Assembly: GCF_024139115.2 (NCBI RefSeq)
Contig: NW_026943003.1
Location: forward strand, 224,206 to 288,205
DNA from: Armigeres subalbatus
Taxonomy: Eukaryota; Arthropoda; Insecta; Diptera; Culicidae
Direction: 5' to 3'
DNA length: 64,000 nucleotides
Shown here: positions 1 to 9,899 of the stretch, in pieces
Layout of the letters: the number at the start of each line of letters is the position of its first letter
Position numbering within the stretch: position 1 is the stretch's first letter
The notes under the pieces: model-generated
Seen by the model: only the letters and a program-made list of their open reading frames with translations
Told to the model about the DNA's origin: nothing
Database searches by the model: none
Translations under genes and position numbers: made by a program

Positions 1-1128
1 CTATTCATCGACTTCAAAGCCGCATATGATACAATCGATCGGGACCAGCTATGGCAGCTAATGCACGAACACGGTTTTCCGGATAAACTGACACGGTTGA
101 TCAAAGCGACGATGGATCGGGTGATGTGCGTAGTTCGAGTTTCAGGGGCATTCTCGAGTCTCTTCGAAACCCGCAGAGGGTTACGGCAAGGTGATGGTCT
201 TTCGTGTTTGCTATTCAACATCGCTTTGGAAGGGTAATACGAAGAGCAGGGATTAACACGAGTGGCACAATTTTCAACAAGTCCGTCCAGCTATTTGGTT
301 TCGCTGACGACATAGATATTATGGCACGTAACTTTGAGAAGATGGAGGAAGCCTACATCAGACTGAAGAGGGAAGCTAAGCGGATCGGACTAGTCATCAA
401 CACGTCGAAGACGAAGTACATGATAGGAAGAGGTTCAAGAGAAGACAATGTGAGCCACCCACCGCGAGTTTGCATCGGTGGTGACGAAATCGAGGTGGTA
501 GAAGAATTTGTGTACTTGGGCTCACTGGTGCCTGCCGAAAATGACACCAGCAGAGAAATTCGGAGACGCATAGTGGCTGGAAATCGTACGTACTTTGGAC
601 TCCGCAAGACGCTTCGATCGAATAGAGTTCGCCGCCGTACCAAACTGACAATCTACAAAACGCTAATTAGACCGGTAGTCCTCTACGGACACGAGACCTG
701 GACGATGCTCGTGGAGGACCAACGCGCACTTGGAGTTTTCGAAAGGAAAGTGCTGCGTACCATCTATGGTGGGGTGCAGATGGCGGACGGTACGTGGAGG
801 AGGCGAATGAACCACGAATTGCATCAGCTGTTGGGAGAACCATCCATCGTTCACACCGCGAAAATCGGACGACTGCGATGGGCCGGGCACGTACCCAGAA
901 TGTCGGACAGTAACCCGGTGAAAATGGTTCTCGACAACGATCCGACGGGCACAAGAAGGCGAGGTGCGCAGCGGGCAAGGTGGACCGATCAGGTGGAAGA
1001 TGACTTGCGGACCCTCCGTAGACTGCGTGGTTGGCGACGTGTAGCCATGGACCGAGCCGAATGGAGAAGACGCTTATATACCGCACAGGCCACTTCGGCC
1101 TTAGTCTGATTAAATAAATAATAATACT
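1..1128 (+). mobile_element. RTE-clade non-LTR retrotransposon, 3' part, frameshifted
   Basis: The left edge cuts into a reverse transcriptase. Frame 1 reads FIDFKAAYD (RT motif A, from about base 5) and RRGLRQGDGLSC (motif B), then hits a stop at 235. The reading continues in frame 3 with FADDIDI (motif C, about 303-323), so one G of a GGG run near 230 appears to be missing. Downstream come thumb-like and C-terminal segments (LYGHETWTML, RLRWAGHV, RRRGAQRARWTDQV) ending in a TGA at 1107, then an A/T-rich tail of TAAATAATAAT type. This layout matches RTE-clade elements common in Aedes. The element is therefore a non-functional copy. The related copy at 10-11.6 kb shares the same C-terminal sequence. 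Confidence 0.85.
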
Positions 1129-1256
1129 TTCGGTCAAAAATCTATTCGGCCAAACGACCTATTCAACCAAATGACCAGTTCGGTTGAACGATATTTTCGG
1201 TCGTATTCCCATTTCGGCTAAACGACATTTTCGGCCAGATGGGTTTCGGTCAAACA
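1129..1256. repeat. Degenerate TTCGGCC/AAACGAC repeat, left part
   Basis: About six loosely repeated units of 20-25 bp built on TTTCGGCCAAACGAC. The same motif resumes at about 3530 beyond the inserted LTR element. Confidence 0.7.
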
Positions 1257-1610
1257 TGTAGTAAACGTGGCCGGACTAGCACCCCAAAAGGATGCCAGTC
1301 CGCGGTGGCTGTGATATACATTAACGTACACGTCAATGGTTCTGGTGAGACTAATCTTTATTATTATGAAAACGACTTAACCTAAACTCATGAATACGAT
1401 TGCTTACCCTCAAGTGGGTAGCGATCGTTCTCTCTGTTTTCTCATTTCCATGTTTCTTCACAGGCAGAATCAACTGCCTGCCGTTGGTCCTTGCAATGTT
1501 GGTGATGTAATAAAAGTTTATTACATCTTTTTGAAAAGAAACATGGAAATAATCTATTCAGGCAGATAGACATGTGGTGATGCTCAATCTAGTTCTTCCA
1601 GCTCACCACA
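1257..1610 (-). repeat. LTR copy 1 of the defective LTR element
   Basis: Direct repeat of 3160-3505. It contains a short palindrome (GATGTAATAAA / TTTATTACATC) near its middle, with AATAAA on both strands as a candidate polyadenylation signal. Confidence 0.8.
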
Positions 1611-2940
1611 TTACTATCCCCTAAAACGAAAAGTTTTCATTTTACAATTCATTGGATAATGAAAACTTTTCAGTGAATAATAACTGTTGGCATGAATTAA
1701 CGAGATCCCCTCCTCCCAAAAAAATAAGAGCAAGAAAATTATATTAATTTTATACGCGATCTGATATGTCATATTCATTGTGTATATTTGCATAAAAATA
1801 TGATCCAACAAATGTGCTATGGGATCTAACCACTTGCACTGTTGCTCTGGGCTCGGACCTCTGGCTCTGTGGCTCTGGATTCCGACCTCTGGCGTAAAAA
1901 ATGGATCTATAAAACGGCTCAGTACTCTGACCTCTGGCTCGTAGCTCTGGGTGCAGGCCTATGGCCAATAAATGATGGATAAAATTGACACCTTTGTAGG
2001 GTACTTCATTTCCGTCTACGGTAATGCAGGGCCCTACAGGAAAGAAGTTGGGTCATCAATAACTTCTTCAACTCATTGAAAAATCATCGAGCCCTGTCGA
2101 TCCATTTTAATTGATTACAAATTAATATACCATATCAGATAAATGAGAAAAAAAAAATTTGAAACTTAAACAAAAACCATTTAATTTTTTCAGTAGATGG
2201 GTCTCACGTTTGGATGCCTATTTAAATACCATAAAAAAATATTAATAATTAATAGCAAAATCTAAAATTCCTTAAATTGAACCAAAAAGCATATTGGTTG
2301 TTTAGATGTTAGAAGATAATTATTATACTAATTTGTTTCCAATGACGCATCGGATTATCGAGACTGTTTTGCTAAAAATATATCTAATTTCGCAAACACA
2401 AATTAAAAAGACAAATCTTCTCATTGATGCCATGTTCCAATTGGAAAAATATTTCTGGAAATTCTTTGTTCTATGATTACTTCCACAGTTATCCACTGCG
2501 AGCTACATACGCTCTAATTTTAACATTTTCGAATTGAGGGCAAGAATTTTGAAAGAAAACATTAGCCCTGATAGCACAGTACACTGAAATTTATTACTTT
2601 AAAATAATCTTTTCTATTTATCTCGGTTTTCCTCGTTTATCTCGTTTTCCGATTGATTTTATTTGAAATGTAATGATTTTAAACATAAAAACGATTTGAA
2701 AAAAAAAGTTTGTGTTACTAACTTACGTGCACCAGGATGTTTCTATTCCAAAGTCGTTGACCTACCGCCACGTTGAAAGACCTCCACAGTGTTTTTGGTG
2801 GTGATGGTGATTGGATGTTGATGTGTTTTTTGGATTTAGGGATTGTTGGTTTGTGTGGGCTGGATGGTTCCATCGTCGATTCGTATTAACAGCCGGTTGA
2901 CAATAATTTGCTGGTTCGTAGCTGTTAATTTCGATCTCAG

Positions 2941-2984
2941 CGACGGTTTTTCCATGATCGGTTCGACGGTTTTTCCATGATCGG
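2941..2984. repeat. Two tandem copies of a 22-23-bp unit
   Basis: CGACGGTTTTTCCATGATCG followed by GTT occurs twice head to tail inside the LTR element's internal region. Confidence 0.75.
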
Positions 2985-3159
2985 TTTATTATTTCCTCGG
3001 TTGTCGCTGGGACGTTCCACTACTGGGCACTGACTATTCGACGGATGAAATCCATTTCCTTCTCTCCTCACAAAGATCACTTTAATCCTTGGTTTTACTA
3101 ATTGTTCAAGGACAACACATTTTCGAATTGAGACTTTGCTGTTTAACCGCTGCCACCAA

Positions 3160-3505
3160 TGCAGTAAACGTGGCCGGACTAGCACCCCAAAAGGATGCCA
3201 GTCCGCGGTGGCTGTGATATACGTACACGTCAATGGTTCTGGTGAGACTAATCTTTATTATTATGAAAACGACTTAACCTAAACTCATGAATACGATTGC
3301 TTACCCTCAAGTGGGTAGCGATCGTTCTCTGTTTTCTCATTTCCATGTTTCTTCACAGGGAGGATCAACTGCCTGCCGTTGGTCCTAGCAATGTTGGTGA
3401 TGTAATAAAAGTTTATTACATCTTTTTGAAAAGAAACATGGAAATAATCTATTCAGGCAGATAGACATGTGGTGATGCTCAATCTAGTTCTTCCAGCTCA
3501 CCACA
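3160..3505 (-). repeat. LTR copy 2 of the defective LTR element
   Basis: Direct repeat of 1257-1610, lacking a few bases after GTGATATA and showing scattered substitutions. Near identity of the two LTRs implies a fairly recent insertion. Confidence 0.8.
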
Positions 3506-3524
3506 AACATCTTCCGGCCTTGTG

Positions 3525-4010
3525 ATCTCCGACGAAGCGTCCCTTCCCGTCTTTTGGCCGAAAGTTATTCGGCAGAAAGCCATATGTTCGAATTGAACGT
3601 TTGCCCGCATAGGTTATAAGGTCGAAAATGATTTCGCCGAAAGCGACATAAATCCGAAAGGGACACTTGGCCAAAGTTGGCTGAAAAGTTACCCTTACAC
3701 GTAATTTAGCTGAAAATACTGTTTGGCCGTCGTTTGGCCGAAAACGTCGTTTAGTAGAAAGGAGCTTTCGGCGGAAAGAGTGATTTGGCGGAAATACTAT
3801 TCGGCTAAACGATTTTTCCGGCAAAATGACCAGTTCAGCCAAACGACACTTTCGGCTGAGTATTCATTTCGGTCATATGGCCCTTTCTGTAAAATGACCA
3901 TTTTCGGCCAAACTACTATTTCCACCAAATGACATTTCAGCTAAATGACGTGTACGAGTAATTTTTTCGGCCAACTTTGGCCAAATGTCCCAAATGTCCC
4001 GGCCAAATCA
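3525..4010. repeat. Degenerate TTCGGCC/AAACGAC repeat, right part
   Basis: Roughly twenty degenerate units of the type TTTCGGCCAAACGACCA in both phases. A single stray unit also occurs at about 36712. The apparent ORFs here are by-products of the repeat. Confidence 0.75.
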
Positions 4011-4935
4011 TTATCGACCTAATAACCGTTTTAGATAAACGTTGAAATCGAATATACGGCTTTTTGTCGACAGAAGGCATTAAAATAGCTTTAAATAAAT
4101 AAAAATACCAAATACCCTTTAAAAAAATCAAATATGTTAGGTCGAAGAAGTCCACAGATATCTCACGAATACTTTTCTTTCTTAACTTTCTTAACTTTCT
4201 TAAATTCATTGGATGTGATTTCATGCAGAAAGTAAACCTCAGTGACTCTGTTTTGCCTCAATTTACATCCCAATTTTGTTCATTTTGCAATTCATATCAC
4301 TGCACATGCTGACTGCACGGAATGAACTAACCGTATAAAAGTGTCCAGATGCGTAATGATGTTGCACTATCTCCTTAGGTCCAACATGTTAGAATAATCT
4401 AGGGTTACTGCTCCTGGACTTCATCTCATAGCTCCGATATTGGTCCTACGAAAAACAAAGCAACGAGAAGGTATTTGATTTGTTTATTATTTTTGAGATT
4501 TTTTCAGCAGTGAGCATGTTAGCAAAAAGAAGGAACGAAATTGGTGCCGTATTTCTTTGTTTCGCGATGAGATGGATATATGTACAGTGAGATTGAAAAC
4601 GGAACAGTTCCCCTATTTAGTGGTATCTTCCTGCGCTCTATAAAAATGTATTAAACTAGATAAATATGTTTATGTAGATCCTTTTCTCCTCTATCATTTA
4701 ATGTGGTTTAACAATGGAAGAATATCTATGAGAGCTGTTGATAAACACGAAACTGTATTACCCTAGCTTTGGGATGAAAGTGAAAGAAAAAAAATCGTTT
4801 CCACCTGAGAGACACCGCCCGACAATTTGCAAAAGCAATTTCTGGGATGCTTCATAATTCAACTTTACCAAAGTTCGACTTTCCAACGAAACGAAGCTCA
4901 TTTATCTTTTCTCCACTTTTCTCCCTTCATTGCAG
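4011..4935. other. AT-rich non-coding region upstream of the dpr-like start exon
   Basis: No gene is recognisable. The last 30 bases form a pyrimidine tract typical of a splice acceptor. A 5' UTR exon or promoter may lie here or to the left, but I cannot place one. Confidence 0.4.
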
Positions 4936-5010
4936 AACATGGATCCCCGGCAAACCTAGGAACTATGAAGCATATAGTGGTTGTGATGATTTTCTTAAAT
5001 ATTAATAACG
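4936..5010 (+). CDS. dpr-like exon with 5' UTR, start codon and signal peptide
   Basis: The exon is inferred to start at 4936 after a pyrimidine-rich acceptor ending in TTGCAG, and ends at 5010 before GTAAG. Translation starts at ATG 4965, with A at -3. It encodes MKHIVVVMIFLNINN and the first base of Gly16, a short charged start followed by a hydrophobic core, as in a secretory signal peptide. The next exon begins with GC, completing the Gly codon, so the phase-1 junction is exact. If 4936 is a true acceptor, at least one further 5' UTR exon and the promoter lie upstream and are not identified. The alternative is that transcription starts upstream without splicing; the frame is open back to 4827, but the sequence before 4936 does not look like signal peptide. 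The start exon is supported by splice phase and position, not by homology of its residues. Confidence 0.75.
4939..4959 (+). promoter_or_regulatory. Short upstream ORF in the 5' UTR
   Basis: An ATG three bases inside the predicted exon opens a six-codon reading frame ending in TAG five bases before the presumed dpr start at 4965. It is in a different frame from the main ORF. Such uORFs can lower translation of the downstream ORF. Its presence in the mature mRNA depends on the acceptor at 4935. Confidence 0.45.
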
Positions 5011-5293
5011 GTAAGATTCGATGCGAGGCTCCCCAGCGAATTTCATCCGGGTGGACCACCGTAATCCCCCTTGGCTTGCCAACTTAGTACATATGCGATA
5101 TTAATCAAATTCTAAACCCAGATTGATGAAACCACGTCTAACCTCGTGAAAGCACCGAGTTACGAAAGACAATTCTGCTGAATAAAACTGTCACCGGGAT
5201 GAAATTCGTCAGGCGGAAAATGTAATTAATTTCGGATCAATCAATTTTGTTTCCGTCTCTCGTTCTGGTTCGTTCTCATTCCGTGGGTTACAG

Positions 5294-5532
5294 GCATTTC
5301 CTCCCACTCGCAGTCGGTTGACATCGACGAACCGCACACGTACACACCACCGAAGCACTACTTCCAAACGTCGTCCTTCGACGAGGCGGACCTGGACGGG
5401 GATGAGATCGGTGTGAAAAACCCCCTGGACCGGGGGCCCTACTTTGACATCTCTGCGTCACGGAACGTGACTGCGCTGGTCGGGAACACGGCCTATCTCA
5501 ACTGCCGGGTGCGGAATCTCGGGAATCGAACG
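5294..5532 (+). CDS. dpr-like exon: N-terminal linker and first half of Ig domain 1
   Basis: This 239-nt exon runs from the acceptor TTACAG (ending 5293) to the donor GTAAGT at 5533. It encodes residues 16-95: an acidic, low-complexity linker rich in Asp, Pro, His and Thr (about 17-62), then GPYFD at 63-67, which marks the Ig1 start in dpr proteins, NVTALVG at 73-79 and the first Ig cysteine in YLNCRV (Cys86). Two N-glycosylation sequons are visible, NVT at 73 and NRT at 93. The exon is clearly GC-richer than the flanking intron and its third codon positions are mostly G or C. The split after NRT, before VSW, falls at a typical dpr intron position and matches the exon at 19763 in phase 0. Confidence 0.95.
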
Positions 5533-5889
5533 GTAAGTTTTATTTGGTTTGGTATTGAATGGCGCTGCCTTTCATTGTTTTTCTACACAATATAGGAAAA
5601 AAGTGAAAAGGAGAATAGTTGAAACGAACTGTAACTAATCGGATGAAAGGCATCGAAAGACATAGGGACTGAAAGTTTAAATATCAAAGACCTAGAGTTT
5701 TTGACCTTAGGATCTTTGACATTTTGTGCCCGAAGATAGAAAAAAAATAAAGCAGACTAAAAATCTAAGTAACAAAAACCGAAAGAATTAATGGTAGTAG
5801 GGCAAAATGTAACAAAGCGGAAGGGAATATTAGAACATTTAATGAGAGAGGAATAATGACAGTTGATTGCAAAACAATGAAGAAAGAAC

Positions 5890-6034
5890 ATCAGATCGAA
5901 AGTCGCGTCAAGTACAAGACACTGAAGACGGCCTTACTGTTGAGGACGAAATACGTATCTGTCAAGGGTACAATAAAATAGTTAAAAAAAATGGAATAGT
6001 ACAATCTCGTCTCATGACAGTTGATCAGATCGAA
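5890..6034 (+). mobile_element. Solo Penelope-type repeat with hammerhead-like core and 11-bp TSD
   Basis: A 123-bp insertion (5901-6023) is flanked by perfect 11-bp duplications, ATCAGATCGAA at 5890-5900 and 6024-6034. It is a copy of the repeat that flanks the Penelope-like element at 27-31 kb. It carries CTGAAGA (5922-5928), a stem-forming GGCC, GAAA (5948-5951), the self-complementary ATACGTAT and TGTC (5960-5963), which pairs with GACA just before CTGAAGA. One stem II base has changed (GGAC instead of GGTC). Confidence 0.75.
5918..5963 (+). ncRNA. Candidate hammerhead ribozyme motif (degenerate)
   Basis: Order of elements: stem I (GACA/TGTC), CTGAAGA, one extra C, stem II GGCC with a mutated partner, GAAA, minimal stem III ATAC/GTAT, cleavage expected after C5959. 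Minimal type I hammerheads of this layout are known from Penelope-like elements. Activity is not shown and the stem II change weakens it. Confidence 0.5.
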
Positions 6035-6271
6035 GCCACAATATAGAAATGAAAAAGTTGACACAAATTCTACAACAAATCTAATCGCAACGATGGACAT
6101 TCCCCGTGAGGGGTATTCACAAAGGACATTCATGTATCCAGGAGTAGCGGAAAGTCCTGCGGATTTGTCTCTTAGCAATCTAATTTTTGTATTTTTCCTA
6201 TTTTAATTCAGTGAAACGTATCGACACGGGGACTGTGCCTTCCTCAGGGGGAAAATACTGTCGTTCTTTGA

Positions 6272-6462
6272 ACTGTCTAAGACGAGTTAAGTACTTTTCA
6301 TGTAATTCCACTACGTTTTGTTATCTTTTCAGATACATATTCATCGAGTCAAGTACGAGACACTGAAAACGGCTTCACAGTTGAGGTCGAAATACGTATC
6401 TGGAAAGATAACAAAACGTAGTGGAATTAAATGGAAAGTGTTAAACTCGTCTTGGACAGTTG
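6272..6462 (+). mobile_element. Foldback copy of the Penelope-type repeat
   Basis: Inverted arms of about 45-50 bp, AACTGTCTAAGACGAGTTAA at the left and its near complement at the right, enclose the hammerhead-like segment. The core here reads CTGAAAA (6362-6368), losing the conserved G, so the motif is probably dead. No clear TSD was found. Confidence 0.65.
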
Positions 6463-6945
6463 AAGAAATTCCTCTAAAAGAGCTTAAATAATTTTATTTT
6501 AACTGAAACGGTTGAAAATTTTGCTTGTTAGTATATTTCTTTGGAATCATTGTCAATTGAAAATCTACATATGTATTTGCTGACCGCGATAATTAAAGCT
6601 AGACCAAACAATGGACAGAAAACTATTCGATTGTTCTTAGATGCGGCTAAACGAAGGTTGGTTTTTATCAACTGCTTCACAGCAATTTTGAGCTTCCTTA
6701 AATTGTGCTTATATATAAGAGCCGTGGGTAAAGTATTGTATCAACGATTTTCATAACATGTAAACGAGTTATTTCCCGTTTCTGTGTTTCTACTGTGTTT
6801 CTGCCAAACCACACCAAGGGGCTTTTTGACTGACTTGTTGTAGTTTGTTCGTTAAACGAAAACGTAAATTAATACATATCAATTCATGCGTTCATTTGAT
6901 GTGAGCTATCCTATTATGGAGTATACGAATATCCGACACGATATT
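6463..6945. other. AT-rich intronic sequence without recognisable features
   Basis: Only short random reading frames are present. I see no repeats or motifs here that I can support. Confidence 0.4.
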
Positions 6946-7770
6946 TTTTTTTAACTTGAGTTACATTTATTTTGCATTTTTGTGTATTACAATAATGTAC
7001 ATATTAAGCGGTTGGCCTTAAGGACCTTCATCTTTGATTTGGTTTCTTTTCTCTATTTTACTAGGTTATAATGATTTTTGGATTTTATAAATAATCTTTT
7101 TTTTTTCATTAAGATCTTTACAGGACACCCGTTCAACTTAAAAAAAATGATAACCTTATTAATTATTCACGCTAATATTAAAAAATCGATATAATAATCT
7201 TAATGGGGAATATAGTCCCGAAAGCCTTGCACCCTGAACCTTTCCTTACCAAAGCGCTTGGAAAGTGTTTCGATACCGGTCACACGATGGACCTCAGAAG
7301 TTTGTGTTCTGGGAGGAGTGTTGAGGATCATCCTCAGGATGAACTTGTATTGAACTCGTTGGAGTTTCAGATGATGAGTTTTAGCGCAGCACATGCCGTA
7401 GCTCATGCCGTGCCGTGTGCCGTATTTCACCACAGAGAGCATAGTATACAGCAAGCTTATTCGCCAGGGACAATGACGAGCGACGGTTGATCAAAGGAAA
7501 CAGTAGTTTCAACAAAACACTGCATCACCGTCTTGTCAAACTTCTGCCGGAAAATAAGCTTGCTGTTACGAGACGAGCGAGTTTGGGGCTGAAAGTCTCG
7601 GTAACAAAGATTAAAAAAACTTGCTGTCGAGGGTCAAACCAAGGAAGTTGGCCCCATTGGTCCATTCCAGAGTCGTGTCAATGAGGATGATTTTATAGTC
7701 CTCAGGCAAAACATGTTTAGGAGAGTTTAAGTGGGGGAAAATGATGACCTGCATCTTCACAGTTGGTGAG
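6946..7770 (-). pseudogene. Jockey-clade LINE, 3' end of reverse transcriptase ORF with 3' UTR
   Basis: On the minus strand the segment translates to the C-terminal region of a Jockey-type RT. Recognisable pieces in several frames are LTLDSK, NRRSSLSLANKL, LQRVQYKFILRMILNTPPRT (about 7300-7360) and EVHRVTGIETL, ending in a stop near 7200. It is broken by frameshifts and lacks the usual segment between the LANKL and LQRVQ motifs in intact form. A T-run at 6947-6956 on the plus strand may be the poly(A) tail. The element is 5'-truncated, as is usual for LINE copies. Confidence 0.75.
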
Positions 7771-8046
7771 GTATTCTATCAGATGTGTTAGAAACAAACT
7801 TGTTCCGTCTGAGGACGTTGGCAACTCGGCTCCAGTTGATGCACGGTGAACCGCCAAACCGGTGGAATCCAAACAGTTCCCCGAGTAAGTTGTTGTGCTG
7901 TTATGAGCCATCAATTTTACAGCTCCAGCTTTTCCGAAAAGTCATTGGAAGTCAAATGAATGTTGTTAGCATGCCAGTTGACTGCTGCTTCGTGTGAACT
8001 GGCGATACTCTGTCGAAGATTGTACGAGCTGACGAAGTGCCGACCT

Positions 8047-9148
8047 ATTTCAATAAGATCTGGGCGAACGCTCACGAGCCGTTCGTTTGAACCGGTTCAT
8101 CAAAAAAAGCGTTCAAACCACGGCTCTCTAAATTCGAGCCGCGGCTCTCAAATCGTGGCTCAAATAACAAACACTGTGTCACTTGATCAGCCGCTTAATT
8201 TTGTTTGTTTGTTCAGGAGCCAGCATATATTCTCCTACTCTCTTACATACTCCTTAGGATTTTCAGGCCTTGAAATGAACGAGCTGGTAGCGCAGTCGGT
8301 ATTTCTCGTATTTCTGGATCCTCGATTTTAAAAACTGGGATTTGGAGCTGACAGCAAATAACAGCAAGTATATCAATCAATAATTGAACTTTCCCCTTCG
8401 AAAATTATTATTCGCTCAATCGACTCTTTATCAACTTGCCCAAAGAACCCATATTTTTCACGCCTTTACGTATTTTTTAAATTTTAAACAACAAATCAAA
8501 AAATGCTGTCAAGATTGGCCTAAAATCTGCCCAACTTTGAATGAACATCGGGTGATTTTTTTCAGGCCGGTTCACACGTACAGTACTTTTTCGGGTTTTG
8601 TTTTCGATTTTTAAAATAGTTAATAGTTAAAATAGTCGATTGTTCGACAGGGAAAGGTCAATTCAGAAACAGATTCTGTCGAAGCCGAGTTGTCTATATG
8701 GGAAGAGGTTGATGAACAGAACAGTAAGCTGCGAGATCATATTATGATCCATGAGTTGCTGCCATAATCGAAGGCGCTAGGTACACCACTTCCGAAAGTT
8801 AGCAATTCCTTGTTATGGTGGAAGCAGATAAAAACAATTTATCCGAGGTTATATCAGTTGGTCTTGAAAAGATTTTGTATTACGGGTACTTCAAAGCCAT
8901 GCGTGAGAGAACGACTCAAATTTATAATAAAGCGACTTAGCCGACTAACATCGGAGAAAAAAAACAGTCCACTAGAAATGAGTTGCATATCAAGAAGTAC
9001 TAGAAGTTCAAATTGAAAATGTACTCCGATAATTTGAATGATGTTTCGTCAAACCACCGGGGGTTCATAGTTCTTTTGAATGAGCTAACGAGCTGTTCAA
9101 ATGAGTCGCTCATCTGAATGAACCGTTTTGCCCATCACTAATTTCAAT
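8047..9148 (+). mobile_element. hAT-superfamily element with transposase remnant and 8-bp TSD
   Basis: The element (8055-9140, 1086 bp) is flanked by ATTTCAAT at 8047-8054 and 9141-9148, the 8-bp duplication expected for hAT. The right end, inverted, reads TAGTGATGGGCAAAACG and the left end AAGATCTGGGCGAACG, a degenerate terminal inverted repeat. Subterminal GAGCCGTT/AACGGCTC motifs are frequent. It carries the C-terminal part of a hAT transposase on the plus strand (separate entry). The rest of the transposase is missing, so the copy is non-autonomous. Confidence 0.85.
8640..9016 (+). pseudogene. hAT transposase C-terminal (dimerisation) remnant
   Basis: Plus-strand translation gives ELSIWEEVDEQN, a stop at about 8765, then LLWWKQIKTIYPRLYQLVLK and ITGTSKPCVRERL. 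This fits the hAT dimerisation domain pattern of a WW-K-yP-L segment followed by IpaTS-P-ER. At least one in-frame stop and the absence of the catalytic part show it is a relic. Confidence 0.7.
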
Positions 9149-9899
9149 GACCTTCTTTGCTGGAATTATCAGGCGATCCTTAGAGGCATTGTTGTATAAT
9201 GGGATCAAAGGGAGAATGGGCCGAGGCTCGAACTTTATAATTGAAGGGGTCAAATGCAAAGAGGTGTAAGTGACAAAAAGTTAGTTTTGAGAAAAATGGG
9301 GCAAAGTTTTTCAATATTTTTCGCTCCATACAAATTGTTATAATTTTAATTATAATTTTCTATGAATTTTCACATTTTTATAAACATTGTACGAACTATA
9401 TCAGCATATTGCTGCAAAGCTCTAGAGCCAAAGCATTTTTGCTATAGCCAACTAAAATTTGACAAAATGTCACTTACACTCCTCTGCTTCTAACCCCCTC
9501 AATTTTAGTTATTTTCCAGAACGGCTTAACACAGTCTGGGAGAGCGCGGTTAATATTAGAGAAATATTTTTTTGTAAGGTCCACCGGCTTTGATGATTTT
9601 TGTCACGCGATTGCAACGCTACGAAGACTAATGAGATCCTTTCTGAGGCTGTCGATGGTTAGCGTGTTGCTTACCCGATGAGCCGATGGATCATGCTGCT
9701 CTCTGGCCACCGAGTTTGCGTAATGGATGACGCACAGCTGGCGGTCAATACTTTCCGGCGTCTCTGAACCTCGTAGTCGATGATGGTACCAAGGCACTGC
9801 TGGAACCGCTGCCATTTCACTTACTAGTTTCTTTTTTTTTCTGGAGAGTTGGTGTCGGTTGATTGATGAACCGATTTTAGCCACCACTGGATAGTGGTT
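9149..9899. other. Intronic sequence without recognisable gene
   Basis: Mixed composition. The portion after about 9600 is GC-richer and may belong to the 5' UTR of the adjacent RTE copy, but no motif settles it. Confidence 0.35.

Larger units (their letters stand above)
1257..3505 (-). mobile_element. Small defective LTR retrotransposon inserted in the TTCGGCC repeat
   Basis: Two direct repeats, 1257-1610 (354 bp) and 3160-3505 (346 bp), start TG and end CA and are nearly identical apart from a few small indels. The bases flanking the whole unit are AACA at 1253-1256 and AACA at 3506-3509, a 4-bp target-site duplication. Reading on the minus strand, the internal end next to the 3160 LTR begins TTGGTGGCAGCGG, a possible tRNA primer-binding site, and a purine-rich AGGGGATAG lies just before the other LTR, a possible polypurine tract. 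The internal 1.55 kb has no gag or pol ORF, so it is a deletion derivative or TRIM-like element. The superfamily is not determined. Confidence 0.75.
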
